A stretch of 45,593 nucleotides of DNA from Chloroflexota bacterium (GCA_027622595.1 JAQBZZ010000008.1:1-45593); one strand, 5' to 3'. Positions 17,734 through 25,283 are shown, counted from the stretch's first letter. A program made the numbers and translations. The notes: generated by a model not told the origin, from the sequence alone.

Positions 17734-18417
17734 ATGGAACTATCCATAGACACCTCCACCAGATATGCCAGTGTGTGCCTGTCCCGTAAGGGAGAGGTGG
17801 TGACCGAGTACTCCTGGTTCTCTCAGCAGAACCACTCGGTGGAGCTGCTCCCGGCCGTGGAGCAACTCTTGAAGGCAGCGGGCGCGGTTGCTCAGGACTT
17901 GAAATGCATCATCATAGCCATTGGCCCCGGTGGGTTCAGCGCCCTACGAGTGGGGTTGAGCACGGCCAAGGGCCTTGGCCTCTCTCTCGGTATTCCGCTG
18001 GTGGCCCTCAACACCCTGGACATTGAGGCCGACCCCTACAGGCAACGGGGAATGCTAGTCTGCTCCATGCTGGACATAGGTCGGGGCGAGGTGGCGGCGG
18101 CCCTGTACGCCGTGGAGCAAGGACGCTGGAGCAAGATTGACCAGGATCGGATAATTACGCCAGAGGACCTGTGTGCCAGAGTCAAGCAGTCCACGCTCTT
18201 CTGTGGCGAAGGTATGTCTCTCTATACCCAGACGCTGAAAGAACACCTTGGCGATAGGGCCGTCATCGCAGACCAATCGCTACCCACCAGATGGCCTGGC
18301 ACGCTGGCCCGGATGGGGTATCAGCGGTTTCGACAAGGAGAGCATGACGACATCTACAGGCTGGAGCCGATGTATCTCCGCCGCCCGACCATAACGGCTC
18401 CCCGACAACCCGCCTAG
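17734..18417 (+). CDS. tsaB: tRNA threonylcarbamoyladenosine biosynthesis protein TsaB
   Basis: 227 aa ASKHA-fold scaffold protein that dimerises with TsaD in t6A synthesis. It starts MELSIDTSTRYASVCLSRKG and has QNHSVELLPAVEQLLKAAG, IAIGPGGFSALRVGLSTAKGL and the PYRQRGMLVCSMLDIGRGEV region expected in TsaB. The length is typical. The ribosome site is weak (TTGGAAAAAC). tsaD, which usually accompanies it, is not in the window; ndk follows by 55 bp. Confidence 0.93.
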   Translation: MELSIDTSTRYASVCLSRKGEVVTEYSWFSQQNHSVELLPAVEQLLKAAGAVAQDLKCIIIAIGPGGFSALRVGLSTAKGLGLSLGIPLVALNTLDIEADPYRQRGMLVCSMLDIGRGEVAAALYAVEQGRWSKIDQDRIITPEDLCARVKQSTLFCGEGMSLYTQTLKEHLGDRAVIADQSLPTRWPGTLARMGYQRFRQGEHDDIYRLEPMYLRRPTITAPRQPA

Positions 18418-18472
18418 TAGCTGTTATAAAACAAGAGCTTACAAAAGTATATAAGGAATACAGGAGGAACCT

Positions 18473-18931
18473 TTGAGCACTGAACAGACCTTAGTCCTGG
18501 TAAAACCCGATGGCGTACAACGCGGCCTTGGCGGCACCATCATCTCAAGGCTGGAGGCCAGGGGTCTCCGAATAGTGGCTATGAAGATGCTTCAGGTCTC
18601 TAGAGACATGGCCATGAAGCACTATGGCGCTCATCAGGGAAAGCCGTTCTTCAATGGCCTGGTGGACTTCATCACATCCGGCCCCGTCATCGCAATGGTG
18701 CTGGAAGGGCGCAGCGCGGTGGAGATGGTACGCACCACTATGGGCGTCACCGATCCTCTAAAGGCCCAGCCTGGAACCGTACGCGGCGACCTTGGAGTGG
18801 ATATCGGGCGGAACCTTGTGCACGGCTCCGACTCCACCGAATCGGCAGCCCAGGAAATAGGCTTCTTCTTCTCGCCGGACGAGATACTGAGCTACGAGCG
18901 GGACGTTGACCGGTGGATTACTGAATCCTGA
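18473..18931 (+). CDS. ndk: Nucleoside diphosphate kinase
   Basis: 152 aa. Transfers the gamma-phosphate of ATP to nucleoside diphosphates through a phosphohistidine. The start is TTG with AGGAGGA upstream, giving MSTEQTLVLVKPDGVQRGLG. The active-site His is in GRNLVHGSDSTESAAQEI; the Kpn-loop region is DPLKAQPGTVRGDLG. The length is the family standard. Its 3' end overlaps the convergent rsfS gene by 14 bp. Confidence 0.97.
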   Translation: MSTEQTLVLVKPDGVQRGLGGTIISRLEARGLRIVAMKMLQVSRDMAMKHYGAHQGKPFFNGLVDFITSGPVIAMVLEGRSAVEMVRTTMGVTDPLKAQPGTVRGDLGVDIGRNLVHGSDSTESAAQEIGFFFSPDEILSYERDVDRWITES

Positions 18932-19280
18932 AGAGAACGGCAGCCTGAGACCAGAGCTGCTCCAGGTGGTAGAACTCCCTCTCCTCAGGGGCGAACACAT
19001 GGACGATGAAATTGCCGTAGTCCATCAGCACCCATCCTCCGTCGGGGGTTCCCTCTTTATGATGCAGGGTCATCCCAGCTTGATCAAGGGCCTGGTCGAT
19101 GTCTTCCAGCAGCCCCTGCATCTGGCGGCGGCTCTCGGCGGTGAGGATGACGAAGTAGTCGGTGAAACCAAAAGGCCCGCGCATGTCCAGCAACACGATG
19201 TCTGAGGCCTGCTTCTCGGAGGCCACATCCACCGCCAGTCGGGCTGCCTCGGCGGTTCCTATCTGAGTCTTCTCTATCAT
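18918..19280 (-). CDS. rsfS: Ribosome silencing factor RsfS
   Basis: 120 aa. Binds ribosomal protein L14 on the 50S subunit and prevents subunit joining when nutrients are scarce. Typical segments: ASDIVLLDMRGPFGFTDYFV, ILTAESRRQMQGLLEDID and GGWVLMDYGNFIVHVFAPEE plus EFYHLEQLW. The length agrees with the family. It is the lone minus-strand gene in a plus-strand block, its last 14 bp overlapping the end of ndk, and it is transcribed divergently from mnmA. Confidence 0.95.
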   Translation of the reverse strand: MIEKTQIGTAEAARLAVDVASEKQASDIVLLDMRGPFGFTDYFVILTAESRRQMQGLLEDIDQALDQAGMTLHHKEGTPDGGWVLMDYGNFIVHVFAPEEREFYHLEQLWSQAAVLFRIQ

Positions 19281-19336
19281 TGGTTTCAGTTTACTTCGTT
19301 ACCTGTGAGGGGTCAACGATGGCTTTGCCATTTCGC

Positions 19337-19365
19337 TTGACTGCCTACAGTCGTATCGTTATTCT
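19337..19365 (+). promoter_or_regulatory. Promoter of mnmA
   Basis: TTGACT (-35) and TATTCT (-10) are separated by exactly 17 bp and lie 31 bp before the mnmA GTG, which has its own AGGAGG site at 19381. A good match to a housekeeping sigma-70-type promoter. Confidence 0.6.
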
Positions 19366-19395
19366 CGAATATAGATTCTCAGGAGGTTCCAATAA

Positions 19396-20481
19396 GTGAG
19401 CAAGGGTAAGGTTGTAGTAGCCATGAGCGGAGGCGTGGACTCCTCTGTAGCCGCCTGCCTGCTGAAGGCGGAGGGCTACGATGTGGTTGGCGTGACCATG
19501 AAGCTGTGGGACGACGACCAGCCCGATACGCCGCGCCACTCCAAGGGCTGCTGCACCATCGAGGACGTTGAGGACGCCCGCCGTGTGTGCCAAATTATCG
19601 GCGCACCCCACTACGTGATGAACTTTCAGCGTGAGTTCAAGGCACACGTCATCGACTACTTCGTCAGCGAGTACCAGCGGGGCCGCACGCCCCATCCCTG
19701 TTTGGCCTGCAACGACAAGATAAAGTTCGACTTCCTCATGAACAAGGCCCGCGCCCTAAACATCGACTACATTGCGACGGGCCACTACGCACGCCTGGAC
19801 TCCTCAAGTGGCCACCCGCGGCTCCTCAAGGGCATCGACCCCCTGAAAGACCAGTCATACGTCCTGTTCAACCTGCGACCACACCAGGTGCAGCATCTTC
19901 TTCTGCCGTTGGGTGGGTACTCCAAGGTGGAGATACGGGACATCGCCCGTGATGCCGGCCTGCCCGTGGCCGACAAGCCCGACAGCCAGGAGATTTGCTT
20001 CATCCCAACGAACGACTACCGCTCCTTCCTCGCCGAGCGTTCCACGCCCACACCAGGGGACATCGTGGATACTTTTGGAAATATCGTGGGTCAGCATCAG
20101 GGCATCGAGTACTTTACCGTCGGCCAGCGCCGCGGCCTTGGCATTTTTGCGCAGGAGCCGATGTTTGTTTTGTCCCTGGACACGGAGAGCAACCGCGTGG
20201 TGGTGGGGTCTGCGGAGGGGCTTTTTCAAAAAAACCTGTGGGCAAGCGGCGTCAACTACCTGTCCGGCATTGCTCCTGAGTGCCCGGTGGAGGTCGAGGC
20301 CAAAATACGTTACAAGTCCTCACATGCCGCGGCAATACTCATACCTCACGACGACTGGGCGGAGATACGCTTTGAGGAGCCTCAACGGGCCATCACCCCC
20401 GGCCAGGCCGTCGTCTTCTACATTGGCGATGAGGTTCTTGGCGGCGGCTTTATAGAGGGTGCGCTGGGAGAAGGTAGATAG
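19396..20481 (+). CDS. mnmA: tRNA-specific 2-thiouridylase MnmA
   Basis: 361 aa. Installs 2-thiouridine at wobble position 34 of Lys, Glu and Gln tRNAs using ATP and a persulfide sulfur carrier. The PP-loop is MSGGVDSSVAACLL (residues ~9-22). The two catalytic cysteines are in PHPCLACNDKIKF and DSQEICFIP. The conserved YFTVGQRRGLGI segment and C-terminal beta-barrel follow. GTG start with AGGAGG. Its TAG stop shares one base with the GTG of the next, accessory-looking gene (TAGTG). Confidence 0.96.
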   Translation: MSKGKVVVAMSGGVDSSVAACLLKAEGYDVVGVTMKLWDDDQPDTPRHSKGCCTIEDVEDARRVCQIIGAPHYVMNFQREFKAHVIDYFVSEYQRGRTPHPCLACNDKIKFDFLMNKARALNIDYIATGHYARLDSSSGHPRLLKGIDPLKDQSYVLFNLRPHQVQHLLLPLGGYSKVEIRDIARDAGLPVADKPDSQEICFIPTNDYRSFLAERSTPTPGDIVDTFGNIVGQHQGIEYFTVGQRRGLGIFAQEPMFVLSLDTESNRVVVGSAEGLFQKNLWASGVNYLSGIAPECPVEVEAKIRYKSSHAAAILIPHDDWAEIRFEEPQRAITPGQAVVFYIGDEVLGGGFIEGALGEGR

Positions 20482-21344
20482 TGGCGCGCATATGCTTTGT
20501 AATCATGCCATTCTCCTCAACAGAATCATGCTCTGGCGAAGACTGGACGTGGATATTTGAGAATGTGCTTAAACCAGCTGTTGAGGATGCTGGGCTGGAT
20601 TATGAGTGCAGACGTTCAACTGCTACGCGTGGGAATTTGGTGGCAGCAATCTTGCAGGACCTCAAAGAGGCATATGTGGTTCTCGCCGACCTAACAGATC
20701 GTAATGCGAATGTGTTCTATGAGCTTGGGGTACGGCATTCTCTTACTGATCGCTCAATAATTCTGGCACAAAGTAGCGAAGATATCCCTTTCGACCTGCA
20801 GGCTTATGCTTATCACGTGTATGGTTGGAAGACAGAAGAAATGCGTTTTCAACTGACGGAAAAGCTTCGGCAACTCCTACGAGACGTTGATACTAATCCT
20901 GACCGACCAGACAATCCGGTAAGCGATTTCTTGGGACGAGCTAATGCTCCAACGCAAGCCATTGAACCCGTGCAAATTGCCCCATCGGAAGTCGCGACGG
21001 CCCAGCCCCTTGCTGGGCCAGGCGCAGAAGGACTGAATGCAACTGGTTTTGCAAAGACGTTGACAGCGAGCGGATCACCTACTGCCGTAAATGCAGTGCT
21101 TCGTCTGACGCGTAGCGAACTTACGCAACTAATGATTGGAACTATGGAGACTCTAGACCAGCGCCCGCGTTCTGAGTCAATTCAAGTTGACCAGATCCCA
21201 GTGGTTGCTTCGGAGCACATTGCAGAAATGGAACCTCATATTCAGAAAGTTGAAGAATTTATCCTCGCCTGCGTAGAGGAGGACTGGGTTCCAGGGACAC
21301 GGATGGGCCTCCGTTTGGCGGGGGGAATGGATATCTCTCAGTGA
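20481..21344 (+). CDS. TIR/nucleoside deoxyribosyltransferase-like (VIMPF-type) protein, N-terminal part of a probably frameshifted gene
   Basis: 287 aa. The first ~135 residues have the flavodoxin-like pattern of a family related to nucleoside 2-deoxyribosyltransferases and TIR-like domains: ICFVIMPFSSTE, WIFENVLKPAVEDAGLDYEC, VVLADLTDRNANVFYELGVRH and SIILAQSSEDIPFDLQAYAY. Such proteins often sit in defence islands; activity is unproven. A low-complexity linker (~150-200) is followed by a helical region that breaks off at GLRLAGGMDISQ just after a G6 run (21320-21325). Removing one G continues directly into the next ORF. The start GTG overlaps the mnmA stop. Base composition is AT-richer than the neighbours, suggesting acquisition by transfer. 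Confidence 0.7.
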   Translation: MARICFVIMPFSSTESCSGEDWTWIFENVLKPAVEDAGLDYECRRSTATRGNLVAAILQDLKEAYVVLADLTDRNANVFYELGVRHSLTDRSIILAQSSEDIPFDLQAYAYHVYGWKTEEMRFQLTEKLRQLLRDVDTNPDRPDNPVSDFLGRANAPTQAIEPVQIAPSEVATAQPLAGPGAEGLNATGFAKTLTASGSPTAVNAVLRLTRSELTQLMIGTMETLDQRPRSESIQVDQIPVVASEHIAEMEPHIQKVEEFILACVEEDWVPGTRMGLRLAGGMDISQ

Positions 21345-21393
21345 ACGAACGAGCACAGTAAATCTGAGATTCTCCAGGGGATTACCTGCTCTT

Positions 21394-21972
21394 ATGGCTT
21401 GGCGCCTGCTTATCTTGATGGGGGCCAAGGCAATGGCTGACGATGCATTCAATGCTTTGGGCGTGATATTAAGAGAACCTATAGAAGTGGAACACCTTAA
21501 CGGCAGATTTAGTCATCTCCCGTTCCCATCCCAACGCAAGCTATTTTACCCTGAATCGTTCCTTGGAAACGCAATCCCCGCGATACAATACATCTCAGGA
21601 CTTTGGCAGAGACAAGTCCATCTTCACTCCTTTTGGGAATCCGAGGATGAGCATCACCTAAATGCAGGAAAATTCCTTATGGTTGTTGCTTTGATGGATG
21701 CAAGAAAAGAAGATGGATATCCATTGTATCCTGGCTACCGACTGATGCCACCGGCGACACGAGCCATGAATTCTTTGTGTGGTAAGTTGGCTAGTGATAA
21801 TAGTTACCATGAGAATATTGCTAAGTCCATGGATGAATCTGCTACTAGTGTTCACCAGAATTGGACAAAATGGGTCGCGCGGGCAAATAGTGCTGAGCTA
21901 GGTAGCGGGTTCTTCTCTGGAGACGGTGTGCATTTCCCAGACCCAATGGATTCAAGGGCCGAAGAATGGTGA
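21394..21972 (+). CDS. C-terminal part of the TIR-like protein, or a separate hypothetical protein
   Basis: 192 aa as called from ATG 21394. I do not recognise a named family. Importantly, this frame is open upstream of the ATG to 21277 and reads GEWISLSERTSTVNLRFSRG then LPALMAWRLLILMGAKAMAD, a natural-looking protein with a hydrophobic helix, so the ATG is probably internal. With one base removed from the G6 run at 21320-21325 the two ORFs form one 496-aa protein. The C-terminal half is helical and polar (HQNWTKWVARANSAEL). Alternatively it is an independent, translationally coupled partner; the ribosome site (AGGGGA, 12 bases away) is poor. Confidence 0.5.
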   Translation: MAWRLLILMGAKAMADDAFNALGVILREPIEVEHLNGRFSHLPFPSQRKLFYPESFLGNAIPAIQYISGLWQRQVHLHSFWESEDEHHLNAGKFLMVVALMDARKEDGYPLYPGYRLMPPATRAMNSLCGKLASDNSYHENIAKSMDESATSVHQNWTKWVARANSAELGSGFFSGDGVHFPDPMDSRAEEW

Positions 21973-22022
21973 TGGTGCAAGAGAACACCCCACGCAGCGT
22001 TGGCTCCCAGGCCCACTTCTAA
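21972..22022 (+). pseudogene. Decayed partial copy of the downstream methyltransferase start
   Basis: A 16-codon frame reads VQENTPRSVGSQAHF then stop. It matches the start of the methyltransferase gene 300 bp downstream (EENTPRVGSQ...RQAHFYAES), with loss of 18 bp between two CAGG repeats. At DNA level GGCTCCCAG and GCCCACTTCTA are identical in both. It begins at the stop codon of the preceding accessory gene (TGATG). Confidence 0.65.
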
Positions 22023-22049
22023 ATCTGACACCCTAACCACACCACACCA

Positions 22050-22214
22050 ATGTTTGCTAAGAACCTCGTCTTCTATACGATTGCCAGCATCATCGTCTCC
22101 GTGGTTGCCCAGGCGTTGGGCGCAAGCATGGGCGTCGTCCTCATGTCATCGCTGCTGATACCGCCGGTGCTTCTCCTGAGTGTCCTGCTGCTGCGCTACA
22201 ACGGCTGGTTGTGA
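22050..22214 (+). CDS. Small hydrophobic membrane protein
   Basis: 54 aa, below the track's length cut-off. It starts MFAKNLVFYTIASIIVSVV and ends LLLSVLLLRYNGWL. Two hydrophobic segments (about residues 7-23 and 30-47) make a helical hairpin with short charged ends likely. Codon use favours C/G at third positions like the housekeeping genes, unlike the AT-richer frames just upstream, which supports real coding. No Shine-Dalgarno sequence is evident in the CCACACCACACCA leader. Family unknown. It lies between the methyltransferase relic and the intact methyltransferase gene. Confidence 0.55.
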   Translation: MFAKNLVFYTIASIIVSVVAQALGASMGVVLMSSLLIPPVLLLSVLLLRYNGWL

Positions 22215-22278
22215 GGATAATTCACTCTCCCCATCACAGCCCCTTGAAAAATCTCACCCCATAGGATAACATCCACCC

Positions 22279-23067
22279 GTGACTACTGAAGAAAACACCC
22301 CAAGAGTCGGCTCCCAGGAACAGTTCGGGCGTCAGGCCCACTTCTACGCCGAGAGCATTGGCCACAGCTCCGGCGAAAGCATTCAGGTGGTCAAGGAGTG
22401 GGCAGGCAGAAGTCGATACAAAAAAGCCGCGGACATAGGCACAGGGACAGGGTTCACCGCCTTCGCCGTAGCGCCATTTACAGAAACCATCGTGGCCGCC
22501 GACCTCACCCCTGCTATGCTCCGTGAGACCCGCTCCATTGCCGGCGAGCGCGGCATCGCCAACCTGGGATATACCCTGGCCGCCGCCGAGGAACTTCCAT
22601 TCGCCAGTGGCTCCTTGGACCTGCTCACCTGCCGCATCGCGGCCCACCATTTCCTGAACCTGAACAAGGCCGTCGCCGAGTGGTACCGTGTTCTGGCACC
22701 GGGGGCTGTGCTTATTCTGGCGGACACAACCTCCCCGGAAGACGCTCCGAGCGCGGCCTGGATGAACGATGTCGAGGAACGGCGTGACCCCAGCCACATC
22801 CTGAACCTGTCTCCCTCCGAGTGGCTCGCGCTCCTGGATGCCAACGGCTTCCAGGCCACCGATAGCACACTCACCTCGGTGCCCCACGACTTCGATGACT
22901 GGGTGAGGCGTTCCGGTACACCCACGGATGTGGTCGAGGGCCTGCGCCACGACCTGCTGAACGCTCCCGCCGCCGCGGTTGAAGCATTCGAAATTCACCA
23001 GGAAGAGTCCGGCATCATCCACTTCCAGTGGACATGTGCCGTTGTGCGAGCCATCCGGCGCGCTTAA
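22279..23067 (+). CDS. Class I SAM-dependent methyltransferase (UbiE-like)
   Basis: 262 aa. Motif I is KAADIGTGTGFTAFAVAPF, motif II IVAADLTPAMLRETR, then AAAEELPFASGSLDLLTCRIAAHHF and VLAPGAVLILADTTSPED, the usual Rossmann methyltransferase order. The closest general group is UbiE/COQ5/Methyltransf_11; the substrate is not predictable. GTG start without a clear ribosome site. A 307-aa antisense ORF in the track is a shadow of this gene. A truncated copy of its first codons lies 300 bp upstream, so the locus has been locally duplicated and eroded. Confidence 0.88.
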   Translation: MTTEENTPRVGSQEQFGRQAHFYAESIGHSSGESIQVVKEWAGRSRYKKAADIGTGTGFTAFAVAPFTETIVAADLTPAMLRETRSIAGERGIANLGYTLAAAEELPFASGSLDLLTCRIAAHHFLNLNKAVAEWYRVLAPGAVLILADTTSPEDAPSAAWMNDVEERRDPSHILNLSPSEWLALLDANGFQATDSTLTSVPHDFDDWVRRSGTPTDVVEGLRHDLLNAPAAAVEAFEIHQEESGIIHFQWTCAVVRAIRRA

Positions 23068-23101
23068 GTGTACATAGGCGCGTATAGGGGACTGGCGTAA
23101 A

Positions 23102-23935
23102 ATAGGAACCTCATCTTCCCCTCCCACCTTCGTCGAAGAGGCGGCCCTGTATAGCAAGGGCTATCACATAGTTGCTGGAATAGACGAAGCCGGCCGCGGC
23201 CCCCTGGCCGGGCCTGTGGTGGCCGGTGCGGTTGTTCTCCCCGATGGTTTCACTGCGCCTTGGTTGACCGGCGTTCGCGATAGCAAACAGCTCAGCCCCC
23301 GCCAGCGAGACACGCTCTTTTCCCGTATACAGGAATCAGGAATAGCCTGGGCGTCCGGAGTGGTCTCTTCTCAAGAGGTGGACTCTCTTGGGATAGTGCC
23401 AGCCACCAGAAAGGCCATGCTCATGGCCGTACAGCAACTCCCGACGCAGCCTGACTTTCTCCTCATCGATGCCCTGCCTTTGTCCCAGAGCGGGACGCCG
23501 TTCAAGGCCATCGTGAAGGGCGACCAGCGTTGCCTGTCCATCGCCGCCGGCTCCATCGTTGCCAAGGTCACCAGGGACAGGATAATGATTGAAGAAGACG
23601 TGCGATATCCCGGATACGCATTCGCTATCAACAAGGGGTACCCCACCAGGGCGCATATGGAGCATCTCCAGCGACTGGGGCCATGTCCCATCCATAGGCG
23701 CTCCTTTGCCCCCGTCAGAGACCTGCTGGATGGGGGCATCGTAAGAGACGCCCATAACACGAGGCTGGGTGAACTTGGAGAAAAGGCCGCCAGGGGATAC
23801 ATCGAAAGAACGGGGTTCACTGTCCTGGACACCAACTTCCATTGTCCCTACGGTGAAGTGGATATAATTGCCCTGGAGGGAGATTCCCTCGTGTTTCTGG
23901 AGGTGAAGACCCGCAGCAGCAACGCCCTTGGCTAG
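23102..23935 (+). CDS. rnhB: Ribonuclease HII fused to start of a YraN domain, cut by an in-frame TAG
   Basis: RNase HII removes ribonucleotides from DNA and RNA primers. The core is complete only if translation begins upstream of the track's GTG 23216: the frame reads EEAALYSKGYHIVAGIDEAG then RGPLAGPVV, containing the catalytic Asp-Glu. RDSKQLS, LLIDALPL and AAGSIVAKVTRDRI complete the active site. From the upstream stop (23075) to 23216 there is no ATG, GTG or TTG in frame; ATA 23102 after AGGGG, or CTG 23147, are the candidates, so the start is uncertain. From ~23760 a YraN (UPF0102, nuclease-like) domain begins (LGELGEKAARGYIERTGF, CPYGEVDIIALEGDSLVFLE) and is interrupted at TAG 23933-23935. 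Confidence 0.8.
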   Translation: MGTSSSPPTFVEEAALYSKGYHIVAGIDEAGRGPLAGPVVAGAVVLPDGFTAPWLTGVRDSKQLSPRQRDTLFSRIQESGIAWASGVVSSQEVDSLGIVPATRKAMLMAVQQLPTQPDFLLIDALPLSQSGTPFKAIVKGDQRCLSIAAGSIVAKVTRDRIMIEEDVRYPGYAFAINKGYPTRAHMEHLQRLGPCPIHRRSFAPVRDLLDGGIVRDAHNTRLGELGEKAARGYIERTGFTVLDTNFHCPYGEVDIIALEGDSLVFLEVKTRSSNALG

Positions 23936-24118
23936 CCCGAGGAGTCGATTACTCCCGGTAAAAGCAGAAGGCTGATTGCCGCCGCCGAGACCTACCTTCA
24001 GTCTAGGACGGACCTCCCGAGCCATTGGCGCATAGACATGGTGGCCGTCGATGTAGACAGGCTGGGTCGCATCACCAGGATTGAGCGAATCGAGAACGCC
24101 GTCTCCAGCGACCTCTAG
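23936..24118 (+). pseudogene. C-terminal YraN segment downstream of the in-frame amber codon
   Basis: The same frame continues after TAG as PEESITPGKSRRLIAAAETY then LQSRTDLPSHWRIDMVAVDV to a second TAG at 24116-24118. YraN proteins normally read VEVKTR....G.PEEavtp.Kqrrl here, so the residues on both sides of the TAG are in perfect register: one sense codon has become TAG. Either a nonsense mutation, stop readthrough, or a sequencing error. Not in the ORF track. Confidence 0.8.
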
Positions 24119-24150
24119 GGCAGTCTTTTGGGGTCACACCCAACCCGTAG

Positions 24151-24180
24151 TTTACCACCGTCCTACCCATGTGGTAGAAT
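24151..24180 (+). promoter_or_regulatory. Probable promoter of the fmdB-like gene, with dyad
   Basis: TTTACC and TAGAAT are 18 bp apart, 24 bp upstream of the ATG. An inverted repeat TACCAC (24153-24158) / GTGGTA (24171-24176) overlaps both boxes and could be an operator. Confidence 0.4.
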
Positions 24181-24203
24181 TTTCCTGTTTAGGGAGACCC
24201 ATC

Positions 24204-24569
24204 ATGCCAATATACGAATATCGCTGCCAGAGCTGCAAACGGAAGTTCTCCATGCTCAACCGCAGCTTCTCCGAAATCAAAGAGCCTCTCTGCTCCCACT
24301 GTGGCACCGTCGGTGGAACCCGCCTCATTTCCCAGGTGACCGTGATCAAAAGTGCGAACGATTTTATGGGCGGCATGCCTTCCTGGGACTCTATGAGCGA
24401 CTTCAATGAGGACGACCCCCGCAGCGTTGCCGATATGCTGCGGCGGATGAAGGACGAAACGGGCGAAGACATAGGGGTCGAGGGCGAGGAAATGCTGGCT
24501 CGCATGGACGCCGGGGAGATGATGGACGATATGGAAGGCATGGACGACGGCGGAGATTTCGGTTTCTAA
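24204..24569 (+). CDS. FmdB family zinc-ribbon protein
   Basis: 121 aa from the ATG of MPIYEYRCQSCKRKF, preceded by AGGGAGA; the track's start 41 codons upstream overlaps the yraN end and is not plausible. Two zinc-binding pairs, CQSCKRKF and CSHCGTVG, form the N-terminal ribbon typical of FmdB/CxxC_CxxC_SSSS putative regulators. The C-terminal half is acidic and Met/Asp-rich (EEMLARMDAGEMMDDMEGMD) and likely disordered. Function is unknown; roles in transcriptional regulation or as a small zinc protein have been suggested for relatives. Confidence 0.9.
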   Translation: MPIYEYRCQSCKRKFSMLNRSFSEIKEPLCSHCGTVGGTRLISQVTVIKSANDFMGGMPSWDSMSDFNEDDPRSVADMLRRMKDETGEDIGVEGEEMLARMDAGEMMDDMEGMDDGGDFGF

Positions 24570-24611
24570 TCCTCCCAAGTAGACCTACTGGGCAGACGTA
24601 CTTGCTGACAT

Positions 24612-25271
24612 ATGGAACTCTCCATCAGAAAAGGGATAGCCAGGAAGGTCAATGGCCTGTACGTCATCGTCGATGCACAGGTGGCCCAGGGCAGGGACCT
24701 GGTGGAGTTGACCCAGGCGGTACTCCTGGGTGGCGCACAGGTCATACAACTCCGCGATAAGCTGCACGACAAGGGAGATGTTCTGCCCATCGCCCGTCGT
24801 ATCCGTGATCTGTGCGACCGGCACGGTGCCCTGCTGATCATCAACGACCACGCTGATCTGGCCGTTGCCTGCGATGCCCACGGCCTACACCTTGGCCAGC
24901 ATGACCTGCCGATAGAGGAGGCCCGTGCCATCCTGCGCTCCCACCAGATTATCGGAAAGTCCAATGCCCTGTTGGAGGAGGCTTTGGAGTCGGAGAGGCA
25001 GGGCGCTGATTACCTGGCAGTCGGTGCCATATTCCCAACAGACACCAAGGAAAAGACCAGACCAGCGGGCCTGGAGACCCTCGAAAAGGTGAAGGCTCGG
25101 GCATCCGTCCCTGTTGTTGCCATTGGTGGTATCAACGAAGACAACGTTCCTAGGGTGATGCTGGCAGGGGCCGACGCCGCATGCGTCATCTCAGCGGTTA
25201 TCGGTGACCCGAATCCTGAAGAGGCCGCCCGACGATTGATTGACGCCATGAGTTTGGGAGCTTTGTCGTAA
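24612..25271 (+). CDS. thiE: Thiamine-phosphate synthase
   Basis: 219 aa TIM-barrel enzyme joining HMP-pyrophosphate and thiazole phosphate to thiamine phosphate, the substrate of ThiL encoded upstream. Motifs: YVIVDAQVAQGRDL, VIQLRDKLHDKGD, LLIINDHADLAVACDAHGLH, LGQHDLPIEEAR, VGAIFPTDTKEKTRPAGLE and VVAIGGINEDNV (phosphate-binding loop). The length is normal. No TPP riboswitch is recognisable in the 42-bp gap before it, so its regulation is not evident. The thiazole and pyrimidine branch genes are not in the window. Confidence 0.95.
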   Translation: MELSIRKGIARKVNGLYVIVDAQVAQGRDLVELTQAVLLGGAQVIQLRDKLHDKGDVLPIARRIRDLCDRHGALLIINDHADLAVACDAHGLHLGQHDLPIEEARAILRSHQIIGKSNALLEEALESERQGADYLAVGAIFPTDTKEKTRPAGLETLEKVKARASVPVVAIGGINEDNVPRVMLAGADAACVISAVIGDPNPEEAARRLIDAMSLGALS

Positions 25272-25283
25272 CTCGTACCATAC

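Noticed and set aside
22234-23157. 307-aa minus-strand ORF
   Set aside because: It lies antisense to the methyltransferase, whose SAM-binding motifs are clear; the antisense translation has no recognisable domain.
24570-24611. Possible TPP riboswitch before thiE
   Set aside because: The gap is only 42 bp and lacks the conserved CUGAGA and GAACCUG elements.
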